From Pseudoalteromonas luteoviolacea (GTDB lineage Bacteria; Pseudomonadota; Gammaproteobacteria; Enterobacterales; Alteromonadaceae): DNA of 64,000 bases. Numbering within the stretch: the stretch's first letter is position 1; every line of letters begins with the position of its first letter. The stretch lies in contig NZ_JAKFZS010000002.1 in NCBI RefSeq assembly GCF_021654285.1, forward strand, positions 246,252 to 310,251, read 5' to 3'. Of this stretch, positions 7,903 to 15,719 are shown in pieces. The notes below the pieces were generated by a model, which was not told the origin of the DNA, made no database searches, and saw nothing but the letters and a program-made list of their open reading frames with translations. Both the position numbers and the translations under genes were made by a program.

Positions 7903-9552
7903 ATGCTTATTTTAGTGGTTGATGATCAACCCCTTAACTGTAGACTGCTCACAGCTATGCTTGAGCAGCAGCATTATGACGTTCTGGTAGCGAATAACGG
8001 TCAAGAGGCTTTGACTTTGTTACATCAACACGAAGTTGATATTGTGCTGTTGGATGTCATGATGCCAGTGATGAATGGTTTTGAGACAGCGCCAAAAATA
8101 AAAGAATACGCAGGAGATGTGTACCTCCCTATCATTTTTATTACCGCACTTGAAGATCATGCTAGCTTTGAGAAGTGCCTCCGAGTTGGCGGAGATGACT
8201 TCATTCACAAGCCGTTTGATAGAATTATTCTGTCCGCCAAGATTAGAGCGCATGCGCGCACCAGAAAACTCAGTAAAGAAGCGAACGAGCAGAAAAAATT
8301 ACTGGAGTATCACTACAATCAGACCGAACGCGAACATGAAATCGTAGAGCACATTTTTCGCAATGCGCTATCAGGGCAAGAGAAGTTTGATAGTTTGTGT
8401 GATTTTCACCTCTCTCCCGCATCCATGTTTAACGGAGATATGTTCCTTATGGCAAAAAGTCCAATTGGCGGGTTTTACTGTCTATTAGGGGACTTTACTG
8501 GTCACGGCTTAGCTGCGGCTGTTGGTGCTTTGCCAGCCTCACGCATTTTTTACACTATGGTGCAAAAAGGGATGGCAGTGGGTGACATCGCCACAGAGTT
8601 AAACAGCTCATTATATACCCTATTACCCGGCCATATGTTTTGTGCAGCTGCAATTATTGAGCTCAGTAGTTCAGGTAAAAATATCTCAGCGTGGCTTGGC
8701 GGGTTACCCGACGTTTACCTAGTCAATGAACAAGGTCGTGTTTTAAAAACGGTTGAATCTCAACATATGGCGTTAGGGATACTCGACGATGATGAATTCG
8801 AGAGGACCATACTGCACTTTGAAGTCGATAAGGGAACTCGGCTCGTTATGGCAACTGACGGCATTATTGAGAGTGAAGGGCCTGATGGAGAGATGTTTGG
8901 AGAAGGGCGTTTCATAGATACGTTGCAAAGTACGCCCGCAATCACCACACAAGAGGTCATTGATAAAGTACGTAACTATGCGCAGCATGCTGAGCAGCAA
9001 GATGATTTGAGCATTGCGATTATCAATTGTTTGCCAGCGGAATTAGAGCATTCAGGTGAAACGCATTATTCATCACTGCCTTTTGAGGTTAATGTCTCCT
9101 TGGATGCTGAGCAAATGAAAGTGACTGATCCTGTATTGGAAGTGGTTAATGTGCTTAGTAATGTTGAAGGTGTGGATGCACACCGTTCGAACATATTCTT
9201 GCTATTGTCTGAGGCATATAATAATTCTTTGGATCACGGGGTTTTGGGGATCAGTTCAGAGTTAAAAAACCAAGAAGATGGATTTTTAGAGTACTACACA
9301 CAACGCGCTGATGCGCTTTCTAAGCTCACCGAAGCTACTATTGAAATTGCAGCTTCTTATAGCCCCGAAAAAAGGTCAGTCACTTTTGATATCAAAGACT
9401 CAGGCAGAGGCTTTTCTCAACCTGAATTACCAAGCGATAGTACATTATCCAATGAGCATGGAAGGGGGGTTCAGTTACTCTCAGAAATTGCTGATAGTGT
9501 CAGTTACAATCGAATTGGAAATGAAGTTAAATTGGTCTATTCGTTGGATTAA
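7903..9552 (+). CDS. Response regulator with PP2C phosphatase and anti-sigma kinase domains (CrsR/HsbR-like)
   Basis: The 549-residue protein has three modules. REC (1-120) has the acidic pair VVDDQ, phospho-acceptor LLDVMMP and HKPFD. The PP2C/SpoIIE phosphatase (about 165-375) has LLGDFTGHG, MATDGIIE and QQDDLS metal-binding aspartates. The C-terminal GHKL ATPase of the RsbW type has LSEAYNNSLDHG as N-box, DSGRGF and EHGRGVQLL. Both catalytic modules appear complete, so it may be a kinase and a phosphatase for the adjacent STAS protein, switched by phosphorylation of REC. No histidine kinase gene is nearby. Confidence 0.9.
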   Translation: MLILVVDDQPLNCRLLTAMLEQQHYDVLVANNGQEALTLLHQHEVDIVLLDVMMPVMNGFETAPKIKEYAGDVYLPIIFITALEDHASFEKCLRVGGDDFIHKPFDRIILSAKIRAHARTRKLSKEANEQKKLLEYHYNQTEREHEIVEHIFRNALSGQEKFDSLCDFHLSPASMFNGDMFLMAKSPIGGFYCLLGDFTGHGLAAAVGALPASRIFYTMVQKGMAVGDIATELNSSLYTLLPGHMFCAAAIIELSSSGKNISAWLGGLPDVYLVNEQGRVLKTVESQHMALGILDDDEFERTILHFEVDKGTRLVMATDGIIESEGPDGEMFGEGRFIDTLQSTPAITTQEVIDKVRNYAQHAEQQDDLSIAIINCLPAELEHSGETHYSSLPFEVNVSLDAEQMKVTDPVLEVVNVLSNVEGVDAHRSNIFLLLSEAYNNSLDHGVLGISSELKNQEDGFLEYYTQRADALSKLTEATIEIAASYSPEKRSVTFDIKDSGRGFSQPELPSDSTLSNEHGRGVQLLSEIADSVSYNRIGNEVKLVYSLD

Positions 9553-9705
9553 GCAGCTCCACCTATCTATTTATTAGAATTGAAATTTTTTTACGATATC
9601 CCCTTTCTTTTTACTCCCAATGATAAAAAACATGCTTGTGCCTATAGGCAAAGGCGCATTTGCGTGTTAAATTGCGTTTAGATATATAGATGTTTGGATG
9701 GCTAA

Positions 9706-10365
9706 ATGATTTCTGCATACTTAGATAAAACACAAACTTCCCTTGACCATACACTTGTCCAATCAGAGCTTGATGCACTGGATGCTTATTTGGCGTCACA
9801 TCAAACTCAAACGATCTGGTCTTTTCAAATACCAGAACTCGGTGAGGGGGGAAGTTGTAGTTTGTTTGGTCACTTACAAGAAGCGCCATTTGAATTGGAA
9901 ACGATCATAGAGCGAACGCAAGAAAATGACGTTTTATTGTCTAAGCTTCAAACAATCGTCGAGTTTGTGACTAAAAAAACTGGCGTAGAGTGGTTCGGTA
10001 TTTATCAGTCAAGACAAGTTGACGATGAGCAACAATTACTTAAGCTCGCGTATAATGGTGCACCAAGCCGACCACTATTTCCTATCAATGAGCAGTTTGC
10101 AGCAACATCCAATAATATCCAAACAGTACTTTCTGAAAAGTCTCGCATTATCAATAATATTCCTGAATATATTGCGCAGGGTGGCGAGTATTATACCTGT
10201 GACCCAAAAGTACAGGCGGAGGTTTGCCTACCGCTGTTAAATGACAAGCTTGATTGTATCGGGATCATCGACGCAGAGGCTTTTAGTAAAGACTTTTTTA
10301 CTGCTGACAATTTATCTGTACTTGTCGCGGCTTGCATGAAAATAACGCATTACCTTCCAAAGTAA
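9706..10365 (+). CDS. GAF-domain protein (fRMsr-like fold, catalytic Cys incomplete)
   Basis: This 219-residue soluble protein has a GAF domain in its C-terminal two thirds (GVEWFGIYQS to GIIDAEAFSKDFF). The TCDPKVQAEVCLPL stretch resembles free methionine-(R)-sulfoxide reductase MsrC around its resolving cysteine, but the segment that normally holds the catalytic cysteines reads NEQFAATSNN and lacks them. Reductase activity is therefore doubtful and a ligand-sensing role is as likely. The N-terminal 80 residues are not recognised. It is 153 bases downstream of the partner-switch gene on the same strand and may be transcribed separately. Confidence 0.7.
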   Translation: MISAYLDKTQTSLDHTLVQSELDALDAYLASHQTQTIWSFQIPELGEGGSCSLFGHLQEAPFELETIIERTQENDVLLSKLQTIVEFVTKKTGVEWFGIYQSRQVDDEQQLLKLAYNGAPSRPLFPINEQFAATSNNIQTVLSEKSRIINNIPEYIAQGGEYYTCDPKVQAEVCLPLLNDKLDCIGIIDAEAFSKDFFTADNLSVLVAACMKITHYLPK

Positions 10366-10541
10366 CAAGGCTCGTGTTCTTGTTAAATTGTGGTAGTATT
10401 ATGGCAACTATAACCCCCACAATTGTTACGTAATATCGAGTTAAATACTTATATAAATAGAGGCGAGCTTGCAAAGGTGTGAGCGATTTTTCGTCTCTTT
10501 TGAATTTTGTGCGTATCAGTTTTAATAGGAATAAAATACAC

Positions 10542-11735
10542 ATGTTTTCAGAACTAAAACCATTACCAACAGATCCTATTTTGGGCCTAATGGCAGCTTA
10601 TAAGCAAGACGATAACCCTAACAAGATCGATTTAGGTGTTGGTGTATACAAAGATGAGCAGGGTGCTACACCAGTTTTAAAAGCGGTTAAAAAAGCAGAA
10701 GCATTTCGTTTAGAAAACGAAACAACTAAATCGTATATTGGATTAGCAGGTAATTTAGATTTCTGTACAAAGATGGAACAATTGCTATTAAGCGATAGCC
10801 ATACAACTTTACTTGCCAATCGCGTTCGTACCGCACAAACACCAGGTGGTACAGGTTCATTACGTGTTGCAGCTGAGTTCATCAAGCGTTGTAACAAAGA
10901 TGCGACAGTATGGGTAACTACGCCAACATGGGCAAACCACATTAGCTTGTTTGAAGCGGCTGGCTTAACGGTAAAAGAGTATCCGTACTACGATTATGAA
11001 AACAAAGGTCTGCTTTTTGACGAGATGATCGACACGCTTAAGCAAGTACCAAAAGGTGATGTTGTTTTAGTGCACGCGTGTTGTCATAACCCAAGTGGTA
11101 TGGACTTAAATGCAGAGCAATGGCAAATTTTTGCAGATCTTGCTAAAGAAGTAGGTTTCACGCCATTAGTTGATATTGCATATCAGGGCTTCGGCACTAG
11201 CTTAGATGAAGATGCAAACGGTCTTCGTTTATTAGCTCAGACAGTAGAAGAAATGATTATCTGTTCTTCTTGCTCTAAAAACTTTGGCCTGTATCGCGAG
11301 CGAATTGGCGCATGTTCAATCATTTCAAAAGACGCGGCGAATGCGGATGTTGCAAATTCAGTATTGTTAAGCGTTGTTCGTAGCATTTATTCAATGCCGC
11401 CAGCACACGGTGCTGATATTGTAAATACGATTTTATCGAGCGACGAATTAACACAGCAATGGCATCAAGAACTGGCTGAAATGCGTGACAGAATTAATGG
11501 CCTTCGCAGCTTGGTTAAAGACAGTCTTGAGCAAAGAAATACAGGACATGACTTCTCATTCATTGAGCGTCAGCACGGTATGTTCTCTTTCTTAGGTATT
11601 AATAAAGCGCAAATCGATCGTCTTCGTGAAGAGTATTCAATTTACATTGTGGGTTCTAGCCGTGTAAATGTTGCTGGTATTAGCCACAGTAATATTGATT
11701 ACTTTGCAGATGCTGTAGCGTCAGTATTGAAGTAA
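10542..11735 (+). CDS. aspC: Aspartate/aromatic amino acid aminotransferase
   Basis: This PLP enzyme of aminotransferase subgroup I-alpha exchanges amino groups between aspartate, or aromatic amino acids, and 2-oxoglutarate. The 397-residue product aligns along its whole length with AspC/TyrB: DPILGLMAAY, IDLGVGVYKDE, RTAQTPGGTGSLRV, HACCHNPSGMD, the PLP-lysine motif SCSKNFGLYRERIGA, and NPPAHG-type MPPAHGA. I chose the ATG at 10542, the family start, although its AGGA is somewhat far (11 bases). Sequence alone does not separate an aspC from a tyrB role, and the enzyme may finish Tyr/Phe synthesis after TyrA and PheA. Confidence 0.92.
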   Translation: MFSELKPLPTDPILGLMAAYKQDDNPNKIDLGVGVYKDEQGATPVLKAVKKAEAFRLENETTKSYIGLAGNLDFCTKMEQLLLSDSHTTLLANRVRTAQTPGGTGSLRVAAEFIKRCNKDATVWVTTPTWANHISLFEAAGLTVKEYPYYDYENKGLLFDEMIDTLKQVPKGDVVLVHACCHNPSGMDLNAEQWQIFADLAKEVGFTPLVDIAYQGFGTSLDEDANGLRLLAQTVEEMIICSSCSKNFGLYRERIGACSIISKDAANADVANSVLLSVVRSIYSMPPAHGADIVNTILSSDELTQQWHQELAEMRDRINGLRSLVKDSLEQRNTGHDFSFIERQHGMFSFLGINKAQIDRLREEYSIYIVGSSRVNVAGISHSNIDYFADAVASVLK

Positions 11736-11761
11736 TCTCACAAGATATTTCAAGTATATTA

Positions 11762-11795
11762 AAACGCCGAGCTATATTGATAGGTCGGCGTTTTT
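11762..11795 (+). terminator. Rho-independent terminator after aspC
   Basis: A 9-bp stem (AAACGCCGA pairing with TCGGCGTTT) is followed by T residues. Because the left arm is A-rich it could also serve the convergent yebG transcript weakly. Confidence 0.75.
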
Positions 11796-11836
11796 GCGTT
11801 TTTGGAACGAATAAGCAAGTATAGCTTAAGGCAGTA

Positions 11837-12148
11837 TTATGCTTGTTTAATAGCAGTCACCTTATCATCTTCAACGTCGGCTTTTTTAGTCGTTTTTTTC
11901 GGCTCTTTTTCTACTGTTGGCTTACTGCCTTTTAGTACAGAGATAAAGTCATCTTTGTATTTTGCCATTTCTAGCGCAAGAGACTCTACTTGTTGCTCGC
12001 TCAGTGGCACATCTACCTTATCTAGCATCCCTTCAAGCGCCTCTGCCACATCCAGCATTTTATCGTAGGCATCTGCCTCTTTTTTGCTAGTAAATGTCAT
12101 TCGCTCTACTCCATTTCTTTCAACCACATACTTTACTATAACAGCCAT
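11837..12148 (-). CDS. yebG: SOS-induced protein YebG
   Basis: The 103-residue product matches YebG, a small DNA-damage-inducible protein of unknown biochemical role: the N-terminus MAVIVKYVVERNG and the block MTFTSKKEADAYDKMLD are nearly identical to the E. coli protein. The C-terminus is charged and low-complexity. The ATG at 12148 has GGAGG six bases upstream; a GTG two codons earlier directly abuts the ribosome site. A perfect LexA half-site pair lies 20-38 bases before the gene, consistent with SOS control. Confidence 0.93.
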   Translation of the reverse strand: MAVIVKYVVERNGVERMTFTSKKEADAYDKMLDVAEALEGMLDKVDVPLSEQQVESLALEMAKYKDDFISVLKGSKPTVEKEPKKTTKKADVEDDKVTAIKQA

Positions 12149-12165
12149 GATCACCCTCCATAAAA

Positions 12166-12185
12166 CACTGTTTTTTTATACAGTA
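12166..12185. promoter_or_regulatory. LexA (SOS) box before yebG
   Basis: CTG-N10-CAG with sequence ACTGTTTTTTTATACAGT fits the gammaproteobacterial LexA consensus (CTGT-N8-ACAG). The next bases form an additional inverted repeat, ATACAGT-AA-ACTGTAT. It lies just upstream of the SOS gene yebG on the minus strand. Confidence 0.88.
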
Positions 12186-12362
12186 AACTGTATTTGATTT
12201 TTTTGCAACTCAATCGCTGCCAATTAGACGATCCATATGAAAAAAACACAATGAAAATATTCTTAGGCATTTTACAAAAGTCAGTGATAAATCCTATGGT
12301 TAGATTGCTTAATCACTTTTTTAAGCATGATGAAACTCACAAACTGTTTAAGGAGAAATTAA

Positions 12363-12656
12363 ATGTTAAGGCAATTATGGAATATTGGTTTTTTAGTACT
12401 TTTGCTAACTTTTAACAATGTGGTTCTGGCGCAAGCGGTAGAGAATATTGAAACGTCGACCCTACAGGTCAATGTGAATACAGCTGCAGTTGATGAGCTA
12501 ATGAAATTACCTGGCATAGGCAAATCAAAGGCGCAAGCAATTGTGGACTCAAGGGAGCGAGAAGGATTATTTTTTAATATACAAGAGCTGGCAAGAGTGA
12601 AAGGTATAGGGACAGGGCTAATAGATAAAATAGAAGCCCATGTCGTATTGGAATAA
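12363..12656 (+). CDS. comEA: ComEA-family helix-hairpin-helix DNA-binding protein
   Basis: The 97-residue protein starts with a signal peptide (hydrophobic residues about 6-21, AQA cleavage site) and continues into a ComEA-type tandem helix-hairpin-helix domain: VNVNTAAVDELMKLPGIGKSKAQAI, then ELARVKGIGTGLIDKI. ComEA binds incoming DNA in the periplasm during natural transformation; small homologues occur in many gammaproteobacteria. AAGGAG precedes the ATG by seven bases. It is a single gene diverging from yebG and ends at a bidirectional hairpin. Confidence 0.9.
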   Translation: MLRQLWNIGFLVLLLTFNNVVLAQAVENIETSTLQVNVNTAAVDELMKLPGIGKSKAQAIVDSREREGLFFNIQELARVKGIGTGLIDKIEAHVVLE

Positions 12657-12663
12657 ATAGAGA

Positions 12664-12690
12664 AAGCAGAGCCTAATTTTGGCTCTGCTT
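12664..12690. terminator. Bidirectional terminator comEA / DUF6170-like gene
   Basis: A 10-bp perfect stem, AAGCAGAGCC with GGCTCTGCTT, surrounds a T-rich seven-base loop. It lies between two convergent genes and overlaps the stop of the minus-strand one. Confidence 0.65.
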
Positions 12691-12975
12691 AAATTCAGAC
12701 AAAGCTTTATCTAAGTTTTTTAAAGCAAACTGTACTTCAATGGGCGCTGTTAAAAGCGGATATGCAATACCAGTGATAAGCAACACAGGTAAAAGTGACC
12801 AGCCTTCAAAGTAGGCAAGTGCCATGAATAAGGGGGTCAACAGAGCGAGTTTGCATACAGCCAATATGACCTTACTTTTTGCCGATAGCATGGAGATCGC
12901 TATTGCTTTAACTTGCTGCTTTTCACGTAAAGATAGCGACGCAAGTGCAGGAATTTGGCTTAGTCTAAAAATCAT
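12673..12975 (-). CDS. Small membrane protein downstream of dsbB
   Basis: This 100-residue protein has a cytoplasmic N-terminal half (ending near residue 35) and two adjoining hydrophobic segments (about 38-55 and 58-76), followed by a charged amphipathic tail. It resembles short conserved Alteromonadales proteins sometimes labelled DUF6170, which I recall only loosely; no function is known to me. I chose the ATG at 12975, preceded by GAGAG, 13 bases after the dsbB stop, over an earlier start that would overlap dsbB. It is probably co-transcribed with dsbB. Confidence 0.7.
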   Translation of the reverse strand: MIFRLSQIPALASLSLREKQQVKAIAISMLSAKSKVILAVCKLALLTPLFMALAYFEGWSLLPVLLITGIAYPLLTAPIEVQFALKNLDKALSEFKQSQN

Positions 12976-12988
12976 ATATCTCTCTAAT

Positions 12989-13495
12989 TTACTTCTTAAA
13001 AATAACCATAGGCGCAAAAATCAAAAAGCCAATGGCATAAATTGCAAAAATTACTTCCATCCAGCCTGGCATAGATAGTCCTGCAAATGACCAGTCTATG
13101 TTTGAGCAGCTACCTGTTACGGCAAAAAAAGATGGGATCCATTCATGCAAAGGAACAGGGAAGTTAGGTTCAAAAGAACAGGTAAAAGCAAAAGGATCTG
13201 TAGTGGTTTGCATATCAAGGTGCTGACGCGCAAGTAGCCACCCCCATATAGCTGATACACCCCATCCAGCAGTTGCAATTAATCGAACAAGGTAATTATT
13301 CTTACCGCAAAGCCCGACAAAGGCTGCGATTAAAACCCCTAACATTGCTGTACGTTGATAGATACACATCACACAGGGCTCTAGACCCATGGCGTACTGA
13401 AAGTATAGTGCAACGATTTCGAAAGTAAGCGCACTTAAAAACAATAAGCCCCAAGCTGTGGTGGTACGAGAAAAACTCGCGAGTCTATCAAACAT
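12989..13495 (-). CDS. dsbB: Disulfide bond formation protein DsbB
   Basis: DsbB is the four-helix inner-membrane quinone reductase that reoxidises periplasmic DsbA. The 168-residue product has the first redox pair in GLEPCVMCIYQR (CxxC), four hydrophobic segments, and a second periplasmic loop with the other cysteine pair (FTCSFEPNFP and TGSCSNIDW). The trp/arg-rich quinone site follows the first pair. It diverges from fadR, an arrangement also seen around dsbB/fadR in other gammaproteobacteria. Confidence 0.95.
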   Translation of the reverse strand: MFDRLASFSRTTTAWGLLFLSALTFEIVALYFQYAMGLEPCVMCIYQRTAMLGVLIAAFVGLCGKNNYLVRLIATAGWGVSAIWGWLLARQHLDMQTTTDPFAFTCSFEPNFPVPLHEWIPSFFAVTGSCSNIDWSFAGLSMPGWMEVIFAIYAIGFLIFAPMVIFKK

Positions 13496-13852
13496 GTCTG
13501 TCTCCTTTTTTGCCCGCTATTATGGCTATCTAGTGTCAATGCATCAAGCTATTTGCACCTTAATGTAGGTCACATTAAAGAGAGTAAATTACTTTTATCA
13601 TGCTTTGTAAGTTATCAATTCGTTTAGTAAACAGATTGTTAGTCTATTCGTTTTTCATTTAGTTCCCACTTTGTACTCTATTGTTCGGTTGTTGCCACCT
13701 GCTAGTGACTATCTAAGATTAAGTGAGGCTATCCACAAGATTGTTGGTTTGATGTATTAAGCAAATTGCACTCTGCTATGAAGGAAACTAAGCAATTTGT
13801 TCCTATATGCTATCTAAACACGAATTACTCTGTCTTCATATCACTGTTGCGC

Positions 13853-13880
13853 TTGTTACTTTATATCCATCTGGTACAAT
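13853..13880 (+). promoter_or_regulatory. Promoter of fadR
   Basis: TTGTTA and TACAAT are separated by 16 bases, giving a start about 90 bases before the fadR ATG. The -10 hexamer lies inside the FadR-type operator, so bound FadR should block RNA polymerase. Confidence 0.55.
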
Positions 13881-13885
13881 CAGTA
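13869..13885 (+). promoter_or_regulatory. FadR-type operator over fadR promoter
   Basis: ATCTGGTACAATCAGTA matches the fadB-type FadR site ATCTGGTACGACCAGAT at 13 of 17 positions, including the whole left half. Its location over the -10 element of fadR suggests negative autoregulation relieved by long-chain acyl-CoA. Confidence 0.65.
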
Positions 13886-13978
13886 GATTAACGAGTTGCA
13901 GTATCATGCTGCGCCTGCTACCGAGTGTTGCTTGCGCTGAATGTATCTTGCCTTTGGTTGTAATTTAAGTGGTGCAAA

Positions 13979-14692
13979 ATGAGAATTTTTAAAGCCAAGA
14001 GCCCAGCGGGATTTGCTGAGGAATATATAGTAGAATCGATTTGGAATGGAGAGTTTCCGCCGGGGTCGATATTGCCAGCTGAGCGTGAACTGTCAGAACT
14101 TATCGGTGTGACTCGTACAACCTTAAGGGAAGTATTACAGAGATTAGCGCGTGATGGATGGTTAACTATTCAGCATGGCAAGCCGACACGTGTGAACAAT
14201 TTCTGGGAGACATCGGGTCTAAATATTTTAGAAGCACTTGCGCGTCTTGATGAAGATAAAGTCCCTGAACTAACAGATCAATTATTGTCTGCAAGAACAA
14301 ATATTAGTGCAATTTATACTCGTGCTGCGATTAAGTTAAACGCTGAAAAAGTGATTGAGATTCTGGCGCAATACCAGGAGCTACCTGATACGGCTGAAGC
14401 ATTTGCAGATTATGATTATCAAGTACATCATCAGCTTGCCATTGCAGGTGGCAATAAAATTTACGTATTGATTTTAAATGGCTTTAGAGGCCTTTATTCG
14501 AAAATCGGCTGCCATTACTTCTCTGAGCCGAAAATTCGTAAATTGACCAGAGAATTCTACCGTGATTTAACGGCATTGGCTGAGCAAGGCGACTTCGACA
14601 GAGCGATTGCGCTTATCCGTAAATATGGTCATCAGTCAAGCGAGCTATGGCAGGGTATTCGTGCCGACATGCCAAATGACATTATGGATTAA
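13979..14692 (+). CDS. fadR: Fatty acid metabolism regulator FadR
   Basis: FadR is a GntR-family regulator that represses beta-oxidation genes and activates unsaturated fatty acid synthesis; acyl-CoA releases it from DNA. The 237-residue product matches from [22 protein letters not shown] through the winged helix ([44 protein letters not shown]) to the all-helical acyl-CoA domain ([22 protein letters not shown]). The start fixes the known N-terminus; the ribosome site is weak. FadR-type sites occur in its own promoter and before fabV in this window. Confidence 0.96.
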   Translation: MRIFKAKSPAGFAEEYIVESIWNGEFPPGSILPAERELSELIGVTRTTLREVLQRLARDGWLTIQHGKPTRVNNFWETSGLNILEALARLDEDKVPELTDQLLSARTNISAIYTRAAIKLNAEKVIEILAQYQELPDTAEAFADYDYQVHHQLAIAGGNKIYVLILNGFRGLYSKIGCHYFSEPKIRKLTREFYRDLTALAEQGDFDRAIALIRKYGHQSSELWQGIRADMPNDIMD

Positions 14693-14703
14693 TAATTTAA
14701 ATG

Positions 14704-14724
14704 AGCCCCGTAAGGGGCTTTTTT
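14704..14724 (+). terminator. Rho-independent terminator after fadR
   Basis: AGCCCC-GTAA-GGGGCT is followed by six T residues directly after the fadR stop. Confidence 0.9.
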
Positions 14725-14752
14725 GTGTCTAAATATTGGCCCCATCGAATTT

Positions 14753-14789
14753 TTAGATTGTACCTATCGGTTAATTCGATTGTTATTTT
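14753..14789 (+). promoter_or_regulatory. OxyR-like site before the peroxiredoxin
   Basis: The first half, TTAGATTGTACCTAT, matches nine of ten fixed positions of the OxyR half-element ATAGntnnnanCTAT. After a seven-base gap comes a degenerate second half, TTCGATTGTTATTTT (about half of the positions). OxyR sites are often poorly conserved on one side. The element lies about 130 bases before a peroxide-reducing enzyme gene. Confidence 0.45.
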
Positions 14790-14920
14790 TCCTCAGAGCT
14801 GAATAAACTTAGGCAAATTTTTTCAAGGGGTTGTTTTTCGTAAACAGCGCCTCAATAATTAGAATCAAATTACAAAACGATTTGTATATTGGAACTAAAC
14901 CTAACTATTTGGAGAAAACA

Positions 14921-15526
14921 ATGGGTGTATTAGTTGGCCGTCAGGCTCCTGACTTTACAGCAGCAGCAGTACTAGGTAATGGTGAAATCGTAGATAGCTA
15001 TAATCTACATGAGCGTATCAAAGGTAAAAAAGCAGTTGTATTCTTTTACCCACTAGACTTCACTTTTGTTTGTCCTTCAGAGCTTATCGCTTTTGACAAG
15101 CGTTTCGAAGAATTCCAAAAGCGTGGCGTTGAAGTGATCGGTGTTTCTATCGATTCTCAATTCTCACACAATGCATGGCGTAACACGCCAGTTAACGAAG
15201 GCGGTATCGGTCCAGTTAAATATGACCTAGTTGCTGACGTTAAACACGAAATCTGTCAAGCATACGACGTTGAGCACCCAGAAGCTGGCGTTGCTTTCCG
15301 TGGTTCTTTCCTAATCGATTCTGAAGGTAACGTACGTCACCAAGTAGTTAACGATCTACCTCTAGGTCGTAACATCGACGAAATGCTTCGCATGGTTGAC
15401 GCACTAGCGTTCCACGAAGAGCACGGTGAAGTATGTCCAGCAGGTTGGACTGAAGGTAAATCAGGTATGGACGCAAGCCCAGAAGGTGTTGCTAAGTTCC
15501 TATCTGAAAACGAAGGCGAGCTATAA
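14921..15526 (+). CDS. Typical 2-Cys peroxiredoxin (AhpC/TSA family)
   Basis: The 201-residue enzyme reduces hydrogen peroxide and organic peroxides. The peroxidatic cysteine is in the conserved PLDFTFVCPSE and the resolving cysteine in GEVCPAGW near the C-terminus, as in typical 2-Cys peroxiredoxins of the Prx1 subgroup. It also has FRGSFLID and a C-terminal extension. The ATG at 14921 has GGAGAAAA upstream and starts at the family N-terminus (MGVLVGRQAPDF). It is monocistronic with its own terminator. Codon use looks optimised (many CTA/GGT/CGT), suggesting high expression. An OxyR-like site lies upstream. Confidence 0.94.
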   Translation: MGVLVGRQAPDFTAAAVLGNGEIVDSYNLHERIKGKKAVVFFYPLDFTFVCPSELIAFDKRFEEFQKRGVEVIGVSIDSQFSHNAWRNTPVNEGGIGPVKYDLVADVKHEICQAYDVEHPEAGVAFRGSFLIDSEGNVRHQVVNDLPLGRNIDEMLRMVDALAFHEEHGEVCPAGWTEGKSGMDASPEGVAKFLSENEGEL

Positions 15527-15549
15527 TTAGCAGCTTCGACTTGTTTTAA

Positions 15550-15573
15550 AAACCCGCCTTGTGCGGGTTTTTT
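15550..15573 (+). terminator. Rho-independent terminator after peroxiredoxin
   Basis: AACCCGC pairs with GCGGGTT around a short loop and is followed by a T-run. Confidence 0.9.
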
Positions 15574-15592
15574 ATTGTCATAAATCGCCACA

Positions 15593-15718
15593 TCATGAGG
15601 TACTCTCTTCAAACCACTTTTGACTGATCATCTTGATGGTTTCTATCGAAAAATATGCCAGCAATAAGCTCACTACTGGCATCGCTAATAAGCTAATCAA
15701 TGTTACTTCACTAAACAT
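15593..15718 (-). CDS. Small single-pass membrane protein, 41 residues
   Basis: The frame encodes MFSEVTLISLLAMPVVSLLL and continues to residue 41 with AYFSIETIK and a polar tail ending in EESTS. One hydrophobic helix spans about residues 6-23. Its ATG lies one base after the stop of the preceding secreted-protein gene, with AGGA about ten bases upstream, which suggests translational coupling. It is too short for ordinary gene finders. I do not recognise a family. The coupling to a signal-peptide protein is the main argument that it is real. Confidence 0.5.
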   Translation of the reverse strand: MFSEVTLISLLAMPVVSLLLAYFSIETIKMISQKWFEESTS

Positions 15719-15719
15719 A

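Larger units (their letters stand above)
13496..13978. other. Long intergenic region dsbB-fadR
   Basis: I see no open reading frame with a ribosome site in these 483 bases. The only convincing elements are the promoter and FadR-type operator at 13853-13885. The remainder is AT-rich and unstructured to the eye. Confidence 0.6.

Noticed and set aside
9663..9680. TyrR-like box before the GAF gene (TGTTAA-N6-TTTAGA)
   Set aside because: Two fixed positions differ, including ones that are well conserved, and the gene has no link to aromatic amino acids.
12194..12415. Reading frame upstream of and overlapping comEA
   Set aside because: It overlaps the comEA signal peptide in another frame, lacks a ribosome site and its sequence is not protein-like; comEA has AAGGAG at ideal spacing.
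13729..13738. DnaA-box-like CTATCCACAA in the dsbB-fadR gap
   Set aside because: It is a single 8/9 match without a cluster of further boxes or AT-rich unwinding region, so it gives no support for an origin.
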